DNA of 8,285 nt from Candidatus Nitrosymbiomonas sp. (GTDB lineage Bacteria; Sysuimicrobiota; Sysuimicrobiia; Sysuimicrobiales; Humicultoraceae): positions 1 to 8,285 of the forward strand of contig DYHL01000113.1 of NCBI GenBank assembly GCA_020724185.1, written 5' to 3'. Position numbers and translations under genes: made by a program. The notes under the pieces were generated by a model. It was not told where the DNA came from. It worked only from the letters and a program-made list of their open reading frames with translations, and did no database searches. Below, one piece after another: positions 1 to 6,216 of this stretch (its first letter is position 1; each line of letters starts with the position of its first letter).

Positions 1-204
1 GACTACGGCCCGGTCTCGCACCAGTGTGACGAATAACCTGTTCAGGCGGTCCACGCAGTCCGCATGCCGGCTGCCGATCGGCACCATCTCGACGATTTCC
101 CCGCCGATGAGCTCCACCCGGTCGTCCTCCGAGAGGATGCCGGCCTCTGCCATGCGGTGGTACTCGTCCACCGTAAAGCGGCGCCTCAGCACTCGCACGG
201 ACAT
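1..204 (-). CDS. Uma2 family (DUF820) putative endonuclease, N-terminal part only
   Basis: This is the first 68 codons of a gene that continues past the left edge. Read from the ATG at 202-204, the product starts MSVRVLRRRFTVDEYHRMAE and continues with a DDRVELIGGEIVEMVPIGSRH segment at about residues 27-47. That is the usual opening of Uma2/DUF820 proteins: a 'FTVDEYHRM..AGIL' helix, then 'ELIxGEIVxMxP' and a conserved serine-x-x-histidine. Family members are about 190 residues long and adopt a PD-(D/E)XK nuclease-like fold, but the catalytic acidic residues and lysine would lie in the unseen part, so activity cannot be judged. The start is supported by a GGGAGG ribosome site at 211-216, six bases upstream. 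The gene lies 64 bases downstream of the ABC-class ATPase in the same direction and could be read from that transcript. Uma2 genes are often multicopy and poorly characterised, so a biological role is not assigned. Confidence 0.85.
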   Translation of the reverse strand, partial: MSVRVLRRRFTVDEYHRMAEAGILSEDDRVELIGGEIVEMVPIGSRHADCVDRLNRLFVTLVRDRAVV

Positions 205-230
205 TCGGAACCTCCCGGCTCAACCGATAG

Positions 231-244
231 ATCGGCCGGCCGAT
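231..244. repeat. 14-bp perfect palindrome upstream of the Uma2 gene
   Basis: ATCGGCCGGCCGAT is a perfect inverted repeat, and a further CCGAT at 224-228 overlaps it as a third half-element. As RNA it could fold into a 5-bp stem with a CCGG loop. It lies 14 bases upstream of the Uma2 ribosome site. No T-run follows on either strand, so it is not an intrinsic terminator. It could be an operator or a translation-controlling hairpin, or chance in GC-rich DNA. Confidence 0.4.
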
Positions 245-268
245 TCCTCCCTTTCGCCCCTGCGGGGA

Positions 269-2131
269 TCAGCCCTCCTGTGAGGGCACCGGGGCGGCAG
301 CCGGGTTGGGTTCGGGCGCCGGGGTGTCGGCCTGATCGGAGTGGGGCGCCGCGGTGTCCGCGACCGCCGCAGGCTCCTCTGCCACCGCGCGTTCTTGGGG
401 CGATCCCTGCACCGCCCTTCTCGTCCGCACTTGAAGAACCCGCATCCGGTTCAGCACCGCCGCCACCTCGTGCCGCCTGGGAAGCGCGTAACCTCCGGCA
501 TGACTCCCTTCCGATCCCAGCACGCCCAACCCTTGCGTTTCGATGTCCGCAAAGACACGGTCGAGGATCTCGGCTATGGAGGCGTTCCCGTCCACGTAGT
601 TCTTGGCCAGCGCGTAGAGGATCGCATCGCCGGCCGCGCATGCCTGGCTCGCATCCACAAGCTGCCCAAGCGCCGCCGTCCTGACGGTTTCGCGCCCGAT
701 GCCGATCTCCGCTCCTCCGCGCGGCTCGGTGCGATGGCTGCGCCCCCGCAGCCCGCCAAACCCCCGCGGCAGCGGGCAGCGCGGCGCCGGCATGCCGAAC
801 TCCCCGCCGGCGCGCGTGCGACGCCCGGGGAATCCCGCAACGATGCTGCGCGCACGTTCGGTCGCCGCATGGGGTTGAAACCCTTCCATGACGATTACCG
901 CATCCGCCACGTCGAGGTACTCCCCAAGGCTGCCAGTGGCTATCACCGACGAGACGCCACGGACTTCCCACAACGCCCTGATACGGTCCACCAGCGGGGT
1001 CACGGGGTCGCGCTCCACCGGGACCAACTGCCGCATCGCCGCATCCCGTGCCAGGAACGCAACCGTGCTCTCGTCCTCGTCGAACAACAGCAGGCGGGAC
1101 CCGATCTCGATGGCCTCCGCGACGCCTGCGGCCAGGGAGACCGTCCCTGTCGCGTGTTCGGACGACACCGCGGTCGCGTCCTGTCGGTGCGGTAGCTCCC
1201 GGATGAACGCGCTGACGTCCACGCGCTCGACGCGCCGGCCGGGCTCGGTGAGGATTCGCACCGCGTCGGGAACCGTGGCCACGAACTCTCGGCCGTCCCC
1301 TGGAACGTGGGGGTACACGCCGGCCGAGAGCGCGGCCAGCAGCGTGGACTTCCCGGAGAAAGTCCCTCCGGCGACTACCGTGACGCCGCGGCCAATGCCC
1401 AACCCGCGTACCGTACCCCGGTGCGGCAGGGTAACCGTAACGGCCAGCTCGTCCGGAGCGCGCAGGGTAACGGCGCGACCGCCGCGCAGCGGCCGGTCGC
1501 CCGGGCCATCCTCCCTCGGCAATACCGAGCCGTCGGCAATGAATGCCGTCAGCCCGAGCGCGTCCAGCGTCCCCTGCAGCGCCAGATAATCTTCTAGCAC
1601 CTCGAGGTGCCGCGAGCCAGTAGCCGCGTCGAGGTTCGCCCACACCAGACCGGCCTGAACCACCGCGGGCAGCTCATCGAAGAGCAGCGTCTGTGCCAGC
1701 TTGGCCAGCACTTTGCGTCCCTCAGCAGGGAGCCCGATCGTCAGGCGGATCTCGACGCACTCCTCACTGACCGTGCAGCACGAGCGCCGTAGGATCTCCC
1801 CCCCGCCCGCATGGATCGCCACGGGCGCGGCCTTCCCCTGCCACCGGGTGCGTACATGGCGTCCTATGGCCTCGTGCACCGCGCGCGTCAGGAAGTCCTC
1901 CGCCGCCAGCCGGCCGGATGGACTCCCCAACATCGCCGGAGGTACCTGGGCCTCGGCCTGGTCCATGCGCACGCGGGCCCAACAGGACGGTGAGACAGGG
2001 TCAGGATGGATGGCGTCCACGTGCAGCTCGAACCGGTCGAAGCGGTAAGCGCCGGCCAGGGTCCGGTAGACCTGGGTGCCCTTGCCGTTCATCACGATCA
2101 ACTTGTCGCGCAGGCGGTCGGAAGGTAGCAT
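269..2131 (-). CDS. Predicted ATPase of the ABC class (ABC-ATPase domain protein)
   Basis: A soluble 620-residue protein of the family annotated 'predicted ATPase of the ABC class'; its cellular role is unknown. The N-terminal region (about 1-240) carries the family's 'LRDKL...Y..LAGAYRFDRFELHVDAI..DP' opening. The P-loop is GGTFSGKST at 255-263 with Lys261. A signature-like ATGTVSLAAG lies at 327-336, Walker B is RLLLFDEDE at 346-354 with Asp351-Glu352, and ITxxxDxxR-like and 'GEYLDVADAVIVM' segments follow to about 415. The C-terminal family domain (about 450-565) includes 'LGQLVDASQ' and 'NYVDGNASIAEILDRV'. Residues from about 575 on form an Ala/Pro/Glu-rich tail of low complexity that looks disordered and makes the protein a little longer than I expect for the family. 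There are no membrane segments, so this is not a transporter subunit. The ATG at 2131 has a GGGGGGCGAG ribosome site that overlaps the stop codon of the S41 gene, only 9 bases upstream, so co-translation is likely. Confidence 0.9.
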   Translation of the reverse strand: MLPSDRLRDKLIVMNGKGTQVYRTLAGAYRFDRFELHVDAIHPDPVSPSCWARVRMDQAEAQVPPAMLGSPSGRLAAEDFLTRAVHEAIGRHVRTRWQGKAAPVAIHAGGGEILRRSCCTVSEECVEIRLTIGLPAEGRKVLAKLAQTLLFDELPAVVQAGLVWANLDAATGSRHLEVLEDYLALQGTLDALGLTAFIADGSVLPREDGPGDRPLRGGRAVTLRAPDELAVTVTLPHRGTVRGLGIGRGVTVVAGGTFSGKSTLLAALSAGVYPHVPGDGREFVATVPDAVRILTEPGRRVERVDVSAFIRELPHRQDATAVSSEHATGTVSLAAGVAEAIEIGSRLLLFDEDESTVAFLARDAAMRQLVPVERDPVTPLVDRIRALWEVRGVSSVIATGSLGEYLDVADAVIVMEGFQPHAATERARSIVAGFPGRRTRAGGEFGMPAPRCPLPRGFGGLRGRSHRTEPRGGAEIGIGRETVRTAALGQLVDASQACAAGDAILYALAKNYVDGNASIAEILDRVFADIETQGLGVLGSEGSHAGGYALPRRHEVAAVLNRMRVLQVRTRRAVQGSPQERAVAEEPAAVADTAAPHSDQADTPAPEPNPAAAPVPSQEG

Positions 2132-2140
2132 CTCGCCCCC

Positions 2141-3520
2141 CTACCGGCCGGCGGCTGCCGGCGCTGCCTTGCGCGCCAAGCCCAGGCGCTGCCGGGCCAC
2201 CAGCACCCCACGTTGGAGCTGGGTGTCGCGGCCCTGGTCCAGATCGAAAACCGCTAGCGCCACAGGAATATCGGGGGAAACCCCAACCCCTTCCAGGCGC
2301 CGCCCCATCCCGGTGGAAAGCCTGAGCACGGTCACGCTGAGCGCTGACCCATCCGAGAGATCGTGGAGCACCGCGGCCTCGACCGCGCCGCTGGTCTTGG
2401 CGCCCATCAGCGTCGCGCGCCCGTGCTCCTGCAGCGCGGCCGCCAGGAGCTCGGCGGATGAGGCGCTTCCCTCGTCAATGAGCACGACGACCGGCACGTG
2501 CGAGGGCAGGATCGGCGCCGCGGATGCCCGAACCGTCCGCGTGCTTCCCCCACGGGAGGTCTCCTGGTAGATGGGCTGGCCCGGGAGCAGCAGGGCATTC
2601 GCAGCCGCGGTCAGCTCGTGCAGGTAGCCGCCGCTGTTGGACCGCAGGTCGAGCACCAGCGCGCGCATGCCGCCGGCGAGCATCCGCTCCAGCGCCTGGC
2701 GGAACTCCTGCCCGGTGCGGGTGACGAACTGGTAGAGCTGAAGGTGGCCGATTCCGCCATCGAGGACCCGGGCCTGGAAGATCGCTGGGACCTGAATCGG
2801 AGCCCGCGTTATGTTCAGCGTGATCGCATCCGCCCGGCCGGGGCGGTCGAGCGTGAGCGTCACCGAGGTCCCTGCGGGACCGCGAATCGTCCCGGCCACC
2901 TGCTCCACCTGGAGTCCGGTGGTAGGGATCGCGTCAATCCTCAAGATACGGTCCAACGGCTGCACGCCGGCGGCCTCGGCCGGGCTGCCGGGTATGACGT
3001 CGCGCACGTAGAAGCGCCCCTCGCGCGGCATCAGCACTATCCCAACGCCCGAGAACGCCGCCTGCTGGCGCTGCCGCGCCTGACGCTCACGGTTCTGCTC
3101 AGGGGTGAGGAAGCCGGTGTGAGAGTCGCGGAGCACCGCGGTCATGGCACGGATCGCGGCGTAGGCCAGCGAGGCGCCTGAGACGCGGCCGCCAGCCGCC
3201 GCGACCGCGGCGTCAAACCGGATGCGGAACGCGGCATCGGCCTGCCCGTTCGGAGTGCCGGGTGGGATGGCGGCAAGGCTGGCCTGGAGGCCCGCCGCCG
3301 AAAGCGCCGAGCGCAGCCCTCCGATCGCCCCGTTCAATAGAACTACGGAGTCCACGGGATCCACGTACCGCTCGCGGAGCAGCCCCAGCGCCTCCAGCGC
3401 CAGGCCTGCGTCGGCGGCGTGCGCGGGAGGCACCGCTGACAGTGGCGCAACGATCAAAGATAGGAGCAGGATGGCTACGGGAAGGTGCAGTCGCGCCCCC
3501 CGGGTTGCGAATGGCCTCAT
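2141..3520 (-). CDS. Secreted PDZ-containing S41 (C-terminal processing) peptidase-like protein
   Basis: A 459-residue exported protein. The N-terminus has basic residues, a hydrophobic core at about 14-30 and a PPAHAADA stretch that fits signal peptidase cleavage near residue 36. Next come a helical region with 'DSHTGFLTPEQ' at 132-142, a PDZ domain at about 155-240 (SGVGIVL at 157-163, 'IPGSPAEAAGV', 'DRILRID'), and the S41 core at about 250-425 (LVLDLRSNSGGYL at 288-300, EGSASSAELLAAALQ at 350-364, GVGVSPDIPVA at 411-421). By alignment with E. coli Tsp, Ser354 matches nucleophile Ser430, but the position of Lys455 is Ala379 (KTSGAVEAA instead of KTFGKGxVQ). The classical Ser/Lys dyad is therefore incomplete; it may belong to a variant S41 subgroup or be inactive. 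I chose the ATG at 3520 for its GGGAGAA ribosome site and the signal peptide right after it; the frame stays open upstream but overlaps ccdA. It is 26 bases downstream of ccdA. Confidence 0.88.
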   Translation of the reverse strand: MRPFATRGARLHLPVAILLLSLIVAPLSAVPPAHAADAGLALEALGLLRERYVDPVDSVVLLNGAIGGLRSALSAAGLQASLAAIPPGTPNGQADAAFRIRFDAAVAAAGGRVSGASLAYAAIRAMTAVLRDSHTGFLTPEQNRERQARQRQQAAFSGVGIVLMPREGRFYVRDVIPGSPAEAAGVQPLDRILRIDAIPTTGLQVEQVAGTIRGPAGTSVTLTLDRPGRADAITLNITRAPIQVPAIFQARVLDGGIGHLQLYQFVTRTGQEFRQALERMLAGGMRALVLDLRSNSGGYLHELTAAANALLLPGQPIYQETSRGGSTRTVRASAAPILPSHVPVVVLIDEGSASSAELLAAALQEHGRATLMGAKTSGAVEAAVLHDLSDGSALSVTVLRLSTGMGRRLEGVGVSPDIPVALAVFDLDQGRDTQLQRGVLVARQRLGLARKAAPAAAGR

Positions 3521-3546
3521 CTCAAGTTCTCCCGTTTTGCTGGATC

Positions 3547-4275
3547 TCAGATGACAGGCCGAAACGGTACCAGCCGGATGATCCAGGTGTTGAACGCAAA
3601 CAGCAGGTCGGTCGCCATGGCGCCGCCCATCACGACGAGAAAGACCCCGCTCACCGTCGAAACCGAGCGGGCGTGTTGGCGCAGCCACCCCACGGCATCG
3701 AACGCGACCGTCATCAGTACCGCCGTGACGAGAAAAGGCAGGCCAAGGCCGAGCGAGTAGGCAAACAGCAGCAGCGCGCCGCTTGATACCGTCTGCGTCG
3801 TTGCTGCCATCGTGAGCACCGCGGTGAGCACAGGACCCACGCACGGCGTCCAGGCGAAGCCGAACGCCATGCCCACGGGAAACGCGCCTATCAGCCCAAG
3901 GGGCTGGCGTCGTACCTGAAAACGGCGCTCCCGCGAGAGCCCGGGCACCCGGATCACGCCCAGCACGCCAAGGCCCATGAAGATCACCAACGCGCCTCCC
4001 AGGCGCGTCAGCAGCAGGCGGTTCTCGAGCACAAGGGCCCCCAGGACTGAGGCCGAGGCGCCCATCGCGGTGAAGATCGTGGCGAAGCCCAGGACGAACA
4101 GGCCCGTGGCCGCCAGTATCCGGCCCAGGTGCCGCCGCCGCTCCTCCACGCTCATCTCTGCCAGGGAGAGCCCTGAGACGAACGAGAGGTAGCCCGGAAT
4201 CAACGGAACGATGCAGGGACTGAGGAAACCCAGCACGCCGGCCGTGAAGGCCAGAATCAGGCCTACCTCGCTCAT
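3547..4275 (-). CDS. ccdA: Cytochrome c biogenesis protein CcdA (thiol-disulfide electron carrier)
   Basis: A 242-residue integral membrane protein with about six hydrophobic segments, of the short CcdA type related to the central domain of DsbD. It moves electrons from cytoplasmic thioredoxin to thiol proteins outside the membrane, supporting apocytochrome c maturation or other disulfide reduction. The two redox cysteines are in their conserved settings: Cys21 in 'LSPCIVPLIPGYLSF' (helix 1) and Cys145 in 'AWTPCVGPVL' (helix 4). These halves form the usual internal repeat. A charged loop (SVEERRRHLGR) follows helix 1. The ATG at 4275 is chosen because helix 1 starts directly after it, as in homologues; the frame is open for 172 more codons upstream, but that part lies antiparallel-free inside alaX and has no CcdA similarity. 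There is no Shine-Dalgarno site before the ATG; an extended -10 element lies there instead. No CcdB, ResA, thioredoxin or cytochrome gene is in the window, so its electron acceptor is unknown. Confidence 0.93.
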   Translation of the reverse strand: MSEVGLILAFTAGVLGFLSPCIVPLIPGYLSFVSGLSLAEMSVEERRRHLGRILAATGLFVLGFATIFTAMGASASVLGALVLENRLLLTRLGGALVIFMGLGVLGVIRVPGLSRERRFQVRRQPLGLIGAFPVGMAFGFAWTPCVGPVLTAVLTMAATTQTVSSGALLLFAYSLGLGLPFLVTAVLMTVAFDAVGWLRQHARSVSTVSGVFLVVMGGAMATDLLFAFNTWIIRLVPFRPVI

Positions 4276-4281
4276 ACCGGT

Positions 4282-4290
4282 ATTATGCCA
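4282..4290 (-). promoter_or_regulatory. Candidate extended -10 promoter of ccdA (leaderless transcript)
   Basis: On the minus strand, TGGCATAAT fits the extended -10 pattern TGnTATAAT with one mismatch. The hexamer ends 7 bases before the A of the ccdA ATG, so transcription would begin at or very near the start codon. The absence of a ribosome site upstream fits a leaderless mRNA. There is no good -35 hexamer at 16-18 bases, which an extended -10 can tolerate. The AT-rich patch stands out in GC-rich surroundings. Confidence 0.4.
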
Positions 4291-4348
4291 CAGCACCAGA
4301 TGCGTGTGGGGCCACGGGCAGGCCTGGCAGCGACCCCGCTCCCCGCGC

Positions 4349-5530
4349 TCACGCCGAGGCCCCCTGGCGCCGCAGTGCCAGTCGCGCGGCCTCCACCAGG
4401 GCCGCGGCCGAGGGCGCCCCAGGCGCCGCCACGGCCTCGCGCAGCACCGCGGCCGCGTCCACGGCCACCGCCGGGCTGCGTGCCACCAGCACGCGGCGAC
4501 CCGGATCGGTGGCAAGGATCGCAACGCACTCCGCCTGCGCGGTGAGGGCGCGTGCCAGCGCGCGGAGGTCCTCGATGGCACGACCGTCAAACGCCACGGC
4601 GACGACCGACAGCCCCTGGACACCCGAGGGCGCACCCAAGGAAGCAGCGCGTGTGAGGAGCTCCCGGGCCTCATACCCCAGCAGTTCCAGGCGGGCGGCC
4701 TCCAGCCCGCGTTCGAGCTCCCGCGCGCGGCCCTGAAGGCGCCCGATCGCGCCGGCAAGGTCGGGCTCACCCACGGTGAACTCGGTGGCAAGGGAGGTGA
4801 TCAGGCCGCGCGCCCACCGGTAGTGACGCAGCGCGCGCCATCCGCACTGGAAGCCCACCCGCACGCCGCCCTTGTGGCGCTCGTGGCGCAGGAGCGCTAT
4901 GGCGCCGACCTCGCCGGTGGCGCGGACGTGCGTGCCGCCGCAGGCCGAGCGGTCGAAGCCCGCCACCTCAACCACCCGTATCCTCCCAACCTGCCTGGGT
5001 GGCCGGCGCAGCCCCATCGCGACCGTCTCCTCGATCTCAACCTCGCGCGCGGTCACCACCCGGTTCTCGGTGACGATCGAGTTGGCCAGGTCCTCTGCGC
5101 GGGCAATGGCTTCCTCGTCGAGGATGGAAAGATCCAGGTCCAGCGTGCAGGTGGCGCCGATGTGCACGGACAGCGTCCCCGCCCCATACGCCTGCAGGAA
5201 GGCCGCTGAGAGGATGTGCTGGCCGGTGTGTTGCTGCATGTGGTCGAAGCGGCGCTCCCAGTCGAGGGCTCCGGCTACAATGAGGCCTTCCCGCAGCGTG
5301 GATGGCGCCCCCCGGATGAAGTGCCAGATCTCCCCGTCCTCCTCCAGGACGTCCGTTACCTCCAGGGCGTCGAGATGGCCCTGGTCCGCGGGCTGGCCGC
5401 CGGCTGCGGGGTAGAACGCGGTCTCCGCGAGCGCAACCGCGGTGACCTTGCCTTCGCGGCGGCGCACGCCGGTCACCACCGAGGTGAACTCGCGCGCGTA
5501 CGCATCAGCATGAAAGAGCTTGACCGTCAT
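4349..5530 (-). CDS. Alanyl-tRNA editing protein AlaX-L (trans-editing, DHHA1-type C-terminus)
   Basis: A 393-residue free-standing relative of the editing half of alanyl-tRNA synthetase; AlaX proteins hydrolyse Ser-tRNA(Ala) or Gly-tRNA(Ala) in the cytoplasm. The N-terminal subdomain (about 1-90) contains 'TAFYPAAGGQPADQG' at 37-51, the conserved substrate-facing stretch. The catalytic subdomain has the four zinc ligands: His101 and His105 in 'HTGQHILSAAF', and Cys197 and His201 in 'SACGGTHV'. Residues about 255-290 look like a coiled coil (QGRARELERGLEAARLELLG). The rest (about 300-390) corresponds to the DHHA1/C-Ala-like domain that defines the large AlaX form. In that domain the glycine-rich loop, normally like KGGG...AQGG, reads APGAPSAAAL at 369-378 and seems eroded. 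The ATG at 5530 has a GAGG ribosome site 9 bases upstream. It diverges from yggT; the stop codon is 73 bases before ccdA, which has a possible promoter of its own. Confidence 0.92.
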   Translation of the reverse strand: MTVKLFHADAYAREFTSVVTGVRRREGKVTAVALAETAFYPAAGGQPADQGHLDALEVTDVLEEDGEIWHFIRGAPSTLREGLIVAGALDWERRFDHMQQHTGQHILSAAFLQAYGAGTLSVHIGATCTLDLDLSILDEEAIARAEDLANSIVTENRVVTAREVEIEETVAMGLRRPPRQVGRIRVVEVAGFDRSACGGTHVRATGEVGAIALLRHERHKGGVRVGFQCGWRALRHYRWARGLITSLATEFTVGEPDLAGAIGRLQGRARELERGLEAARLELLGYEARELLTRAASLGAPSGVQGLSVVAVAFDGRAIEDLRALARALTAQAECVAILATDPGRRVLVARSPAVAVDAAAVLREAVAAPGAPSAAALVEAARLALRRQGASA

Positions 5531-5602
5531 GGGCTGTCCTCACGGCCATCTTCGACGGCTGCCCGGACCCTCCCCCCGGCCTCCTCGGGCGCTGAGAGTT
5601 CG

Positions 5603-5631
5603 TTGCCTGCCTGGGACCGGCTTGTTACAAT
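5603..5631 (+). promoter_or_regulatory. Sigma70-type promoter for the yggT operon
   Basis: TTGCCT at 5603-5608 and TACAAT at 5626-5631 are separated by exactly 17 bases, matching the -35/-10 consensus at 4 of 6 and 5 of 6 positions. Transcription would start near 5638 and give a leader of about 42 bases before the yggT ATG at 5680. It lies in the 149-base region between divergent alaX and yggT. I see no equally good promoter there on the minus strand for alaX. Confidence 0.55.
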
Positions 5632-5679
5632 GATGATCGGGCTCCGCGCGCCGCCAGGGAACTGCCACGGGAGAAACGG

Positions 5680-5943
5680 ATGCTGGAGCTGATCTACTTC
5701 CTCGACCTGGCCTACAAGATCATCACCACGCTCATCTTCGCGCGCGTGGTCCTCTCGTGGTTCCCGGCCCTCCGCCATCCCGCGGTCAAGATGGTCCACG
5801 ATCTGACCTCGCCCATCCTGGACCCGATCCGCAGGGTGATGCCGGCAGCCGGAGGCCTCGATCTGTCACCGATTATCGCCATCTTGTTGCTCTATCTGGC
5901 GCGCAACCTGCTCGTGGATCTGCTGGTGACGCTGCGGCCCTGA
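5680..5943 (+). CDS. YggT family membrane protein
   Basis: An 87-residue inner-membrane protein with one YggT unit: a hydrophobic segment at about 8-28, a short amphipathic linker and a second segment at about 62-84. The family signature is intact: 'ARVVLSWFPAL' at 21-31, 'DLTSPILDPIRRVMP' at 41-55 and 'GLDLSPIIAILLLYL' at 59-73. YggT proteins are often encoded near cell-division and proC/yggS genes and have been linked to osmotic tolerance and, in cyanobacteria and plastids, to membrane-complex and nucleoid organisation; the molecular role is not settled. None of those usual neighbours is in this window. The ATG at 5680 follows a GGGAGA ribosome site at 5669-5674, and a promoter lies about 50 bases upstream. 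The next gene starts 24 bases after its stop codon, indicating an operon. Confidence 0.9.
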   Translation: MLELIYFLDLAYKIITTLIFARVVLSWFPALRHPAVKMVHDLTSPILDPIRRVMPAAGGLDLSPIIAILLLYLARNLLVDLLVTLRP

Positions 5944-5967
5944 GACCGGGCAGAGGAGGGAGAAACG

Positions 5968-6210
5968 ATGGTTCAGGCGTACGTACTCATACGCATTCTA
6001 CCCGGCAAGCTGTCTGACGCGCTGGCGCACATTCTGCGGACCCCAGGGGTCAAGATGGCGCACGCCGTTACCGGGCCGACCGACATCATCGCGTTCGTGG
6101 AAACAGAGAGCATGGACACGCTGGGCAGGTTGATCGTCTCCAGGTTCCAGGAGACAACCGGCGTCACGCGGACGACAACCTGCGTGGTCACGCCGGTCAG
6201 CGAAAAGTGA
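5968..6210 (+). CDS. Stand-alone Lrp/AsnC ligand-binding (RAM) domain protein
   Basis: An 80-residue protein corresponding to the C-terminal effector-binding domain of Lrp/AsnC regulators, without the N-terminal helix-turn-helix. The fold is readable as beta-alpha-beta-beta-alpha-beta: strand 'AYVLIRILPG' at 4-13, helix to about 24, strand 'VKMAHAVTGPTDIIAFVE' at 28-45 containing the conserved Gly36-x-x-Asp39 turn, helix about 49-61, and the final 'TGVTRTTTCVV' strand at 64-74. In full regulators this domain binds amino acids at dimer interfaces and builds octamers. Stand-alone copies probably bind small ligands or modulate full-length Lrp partners, but no target is visible here. The ribosome site GGAGGG at 5955-5960 is strong, 7 bases before the ATG. 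It shares the yggT transcript. Its stop codon is 6 bases from that of the convergent MFS gene. Confidence 0.9.
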   Translation: MVQAYVLIRILPGKLSDALAHILRTPGVKMAHAVTGPTDIIAFVETESMDTLGRLIVSRFQETTGVTRTTTCVVTPVSEK

Positions 6211-6216
6211 GCGGGA

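Noticed and set aside
257..267. CCCCTGCGGGG hairpin just past the ATPase stop codon as a terminator.
   Set aside because: Only a 4-bp stem with a 3-base loop and no T-run downstream on the minus strand.
888..1589. A 233-codon plus-strand open frame antisense to the ATPase gene.
   Set aside because: Ser/Arg/Pro/Thr-rich composition typical of antisense frames in GC-rich genes; no recognisable domain and no ribosome site.
186..1643. A 485-codon minus-strand open frame overlapping the ABC-class ATPase gene.
   Set aside because: Its product is dominated by Arg, Gly and Ala with no domain resemblance; the ATPase frame has intact Walker motifs over the same bases. It is a frame kept open by high GC.
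1..2131. Uma2 nuclease-like gene plus ATPase as a possible new defence system.
   Set aside because: The Uma2 gene is incomplete here, Uma2 genes are common and scattered, and the ATPase family is a housekeeping-style conserved protein with no known defence link. Adjacency alone is not support.
3521..3844. In-frame 108-codon upstream extension of the S41 gene.
   Set aside because: It overlaps ccdA and would bury the signal peptide; the ATG at 3520 has a good ribosome site.
4276..4791. In-frame 172-codon upstream extension of ccdA.
   Set aside because: It overlaps alaX in another frame of the same strand, has Trp/Arg/Pro-rich nonsense composition, and CcdA proteins begin at the first transmembrane helix.
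4211..5209. A 332-codon plus-strand open frame opposite alaX.
   Set aside because: Low-complexity Arg/Gly/Ala/His-rich product with no motif; antisense to a gene with complete zinc-ligand motifs.
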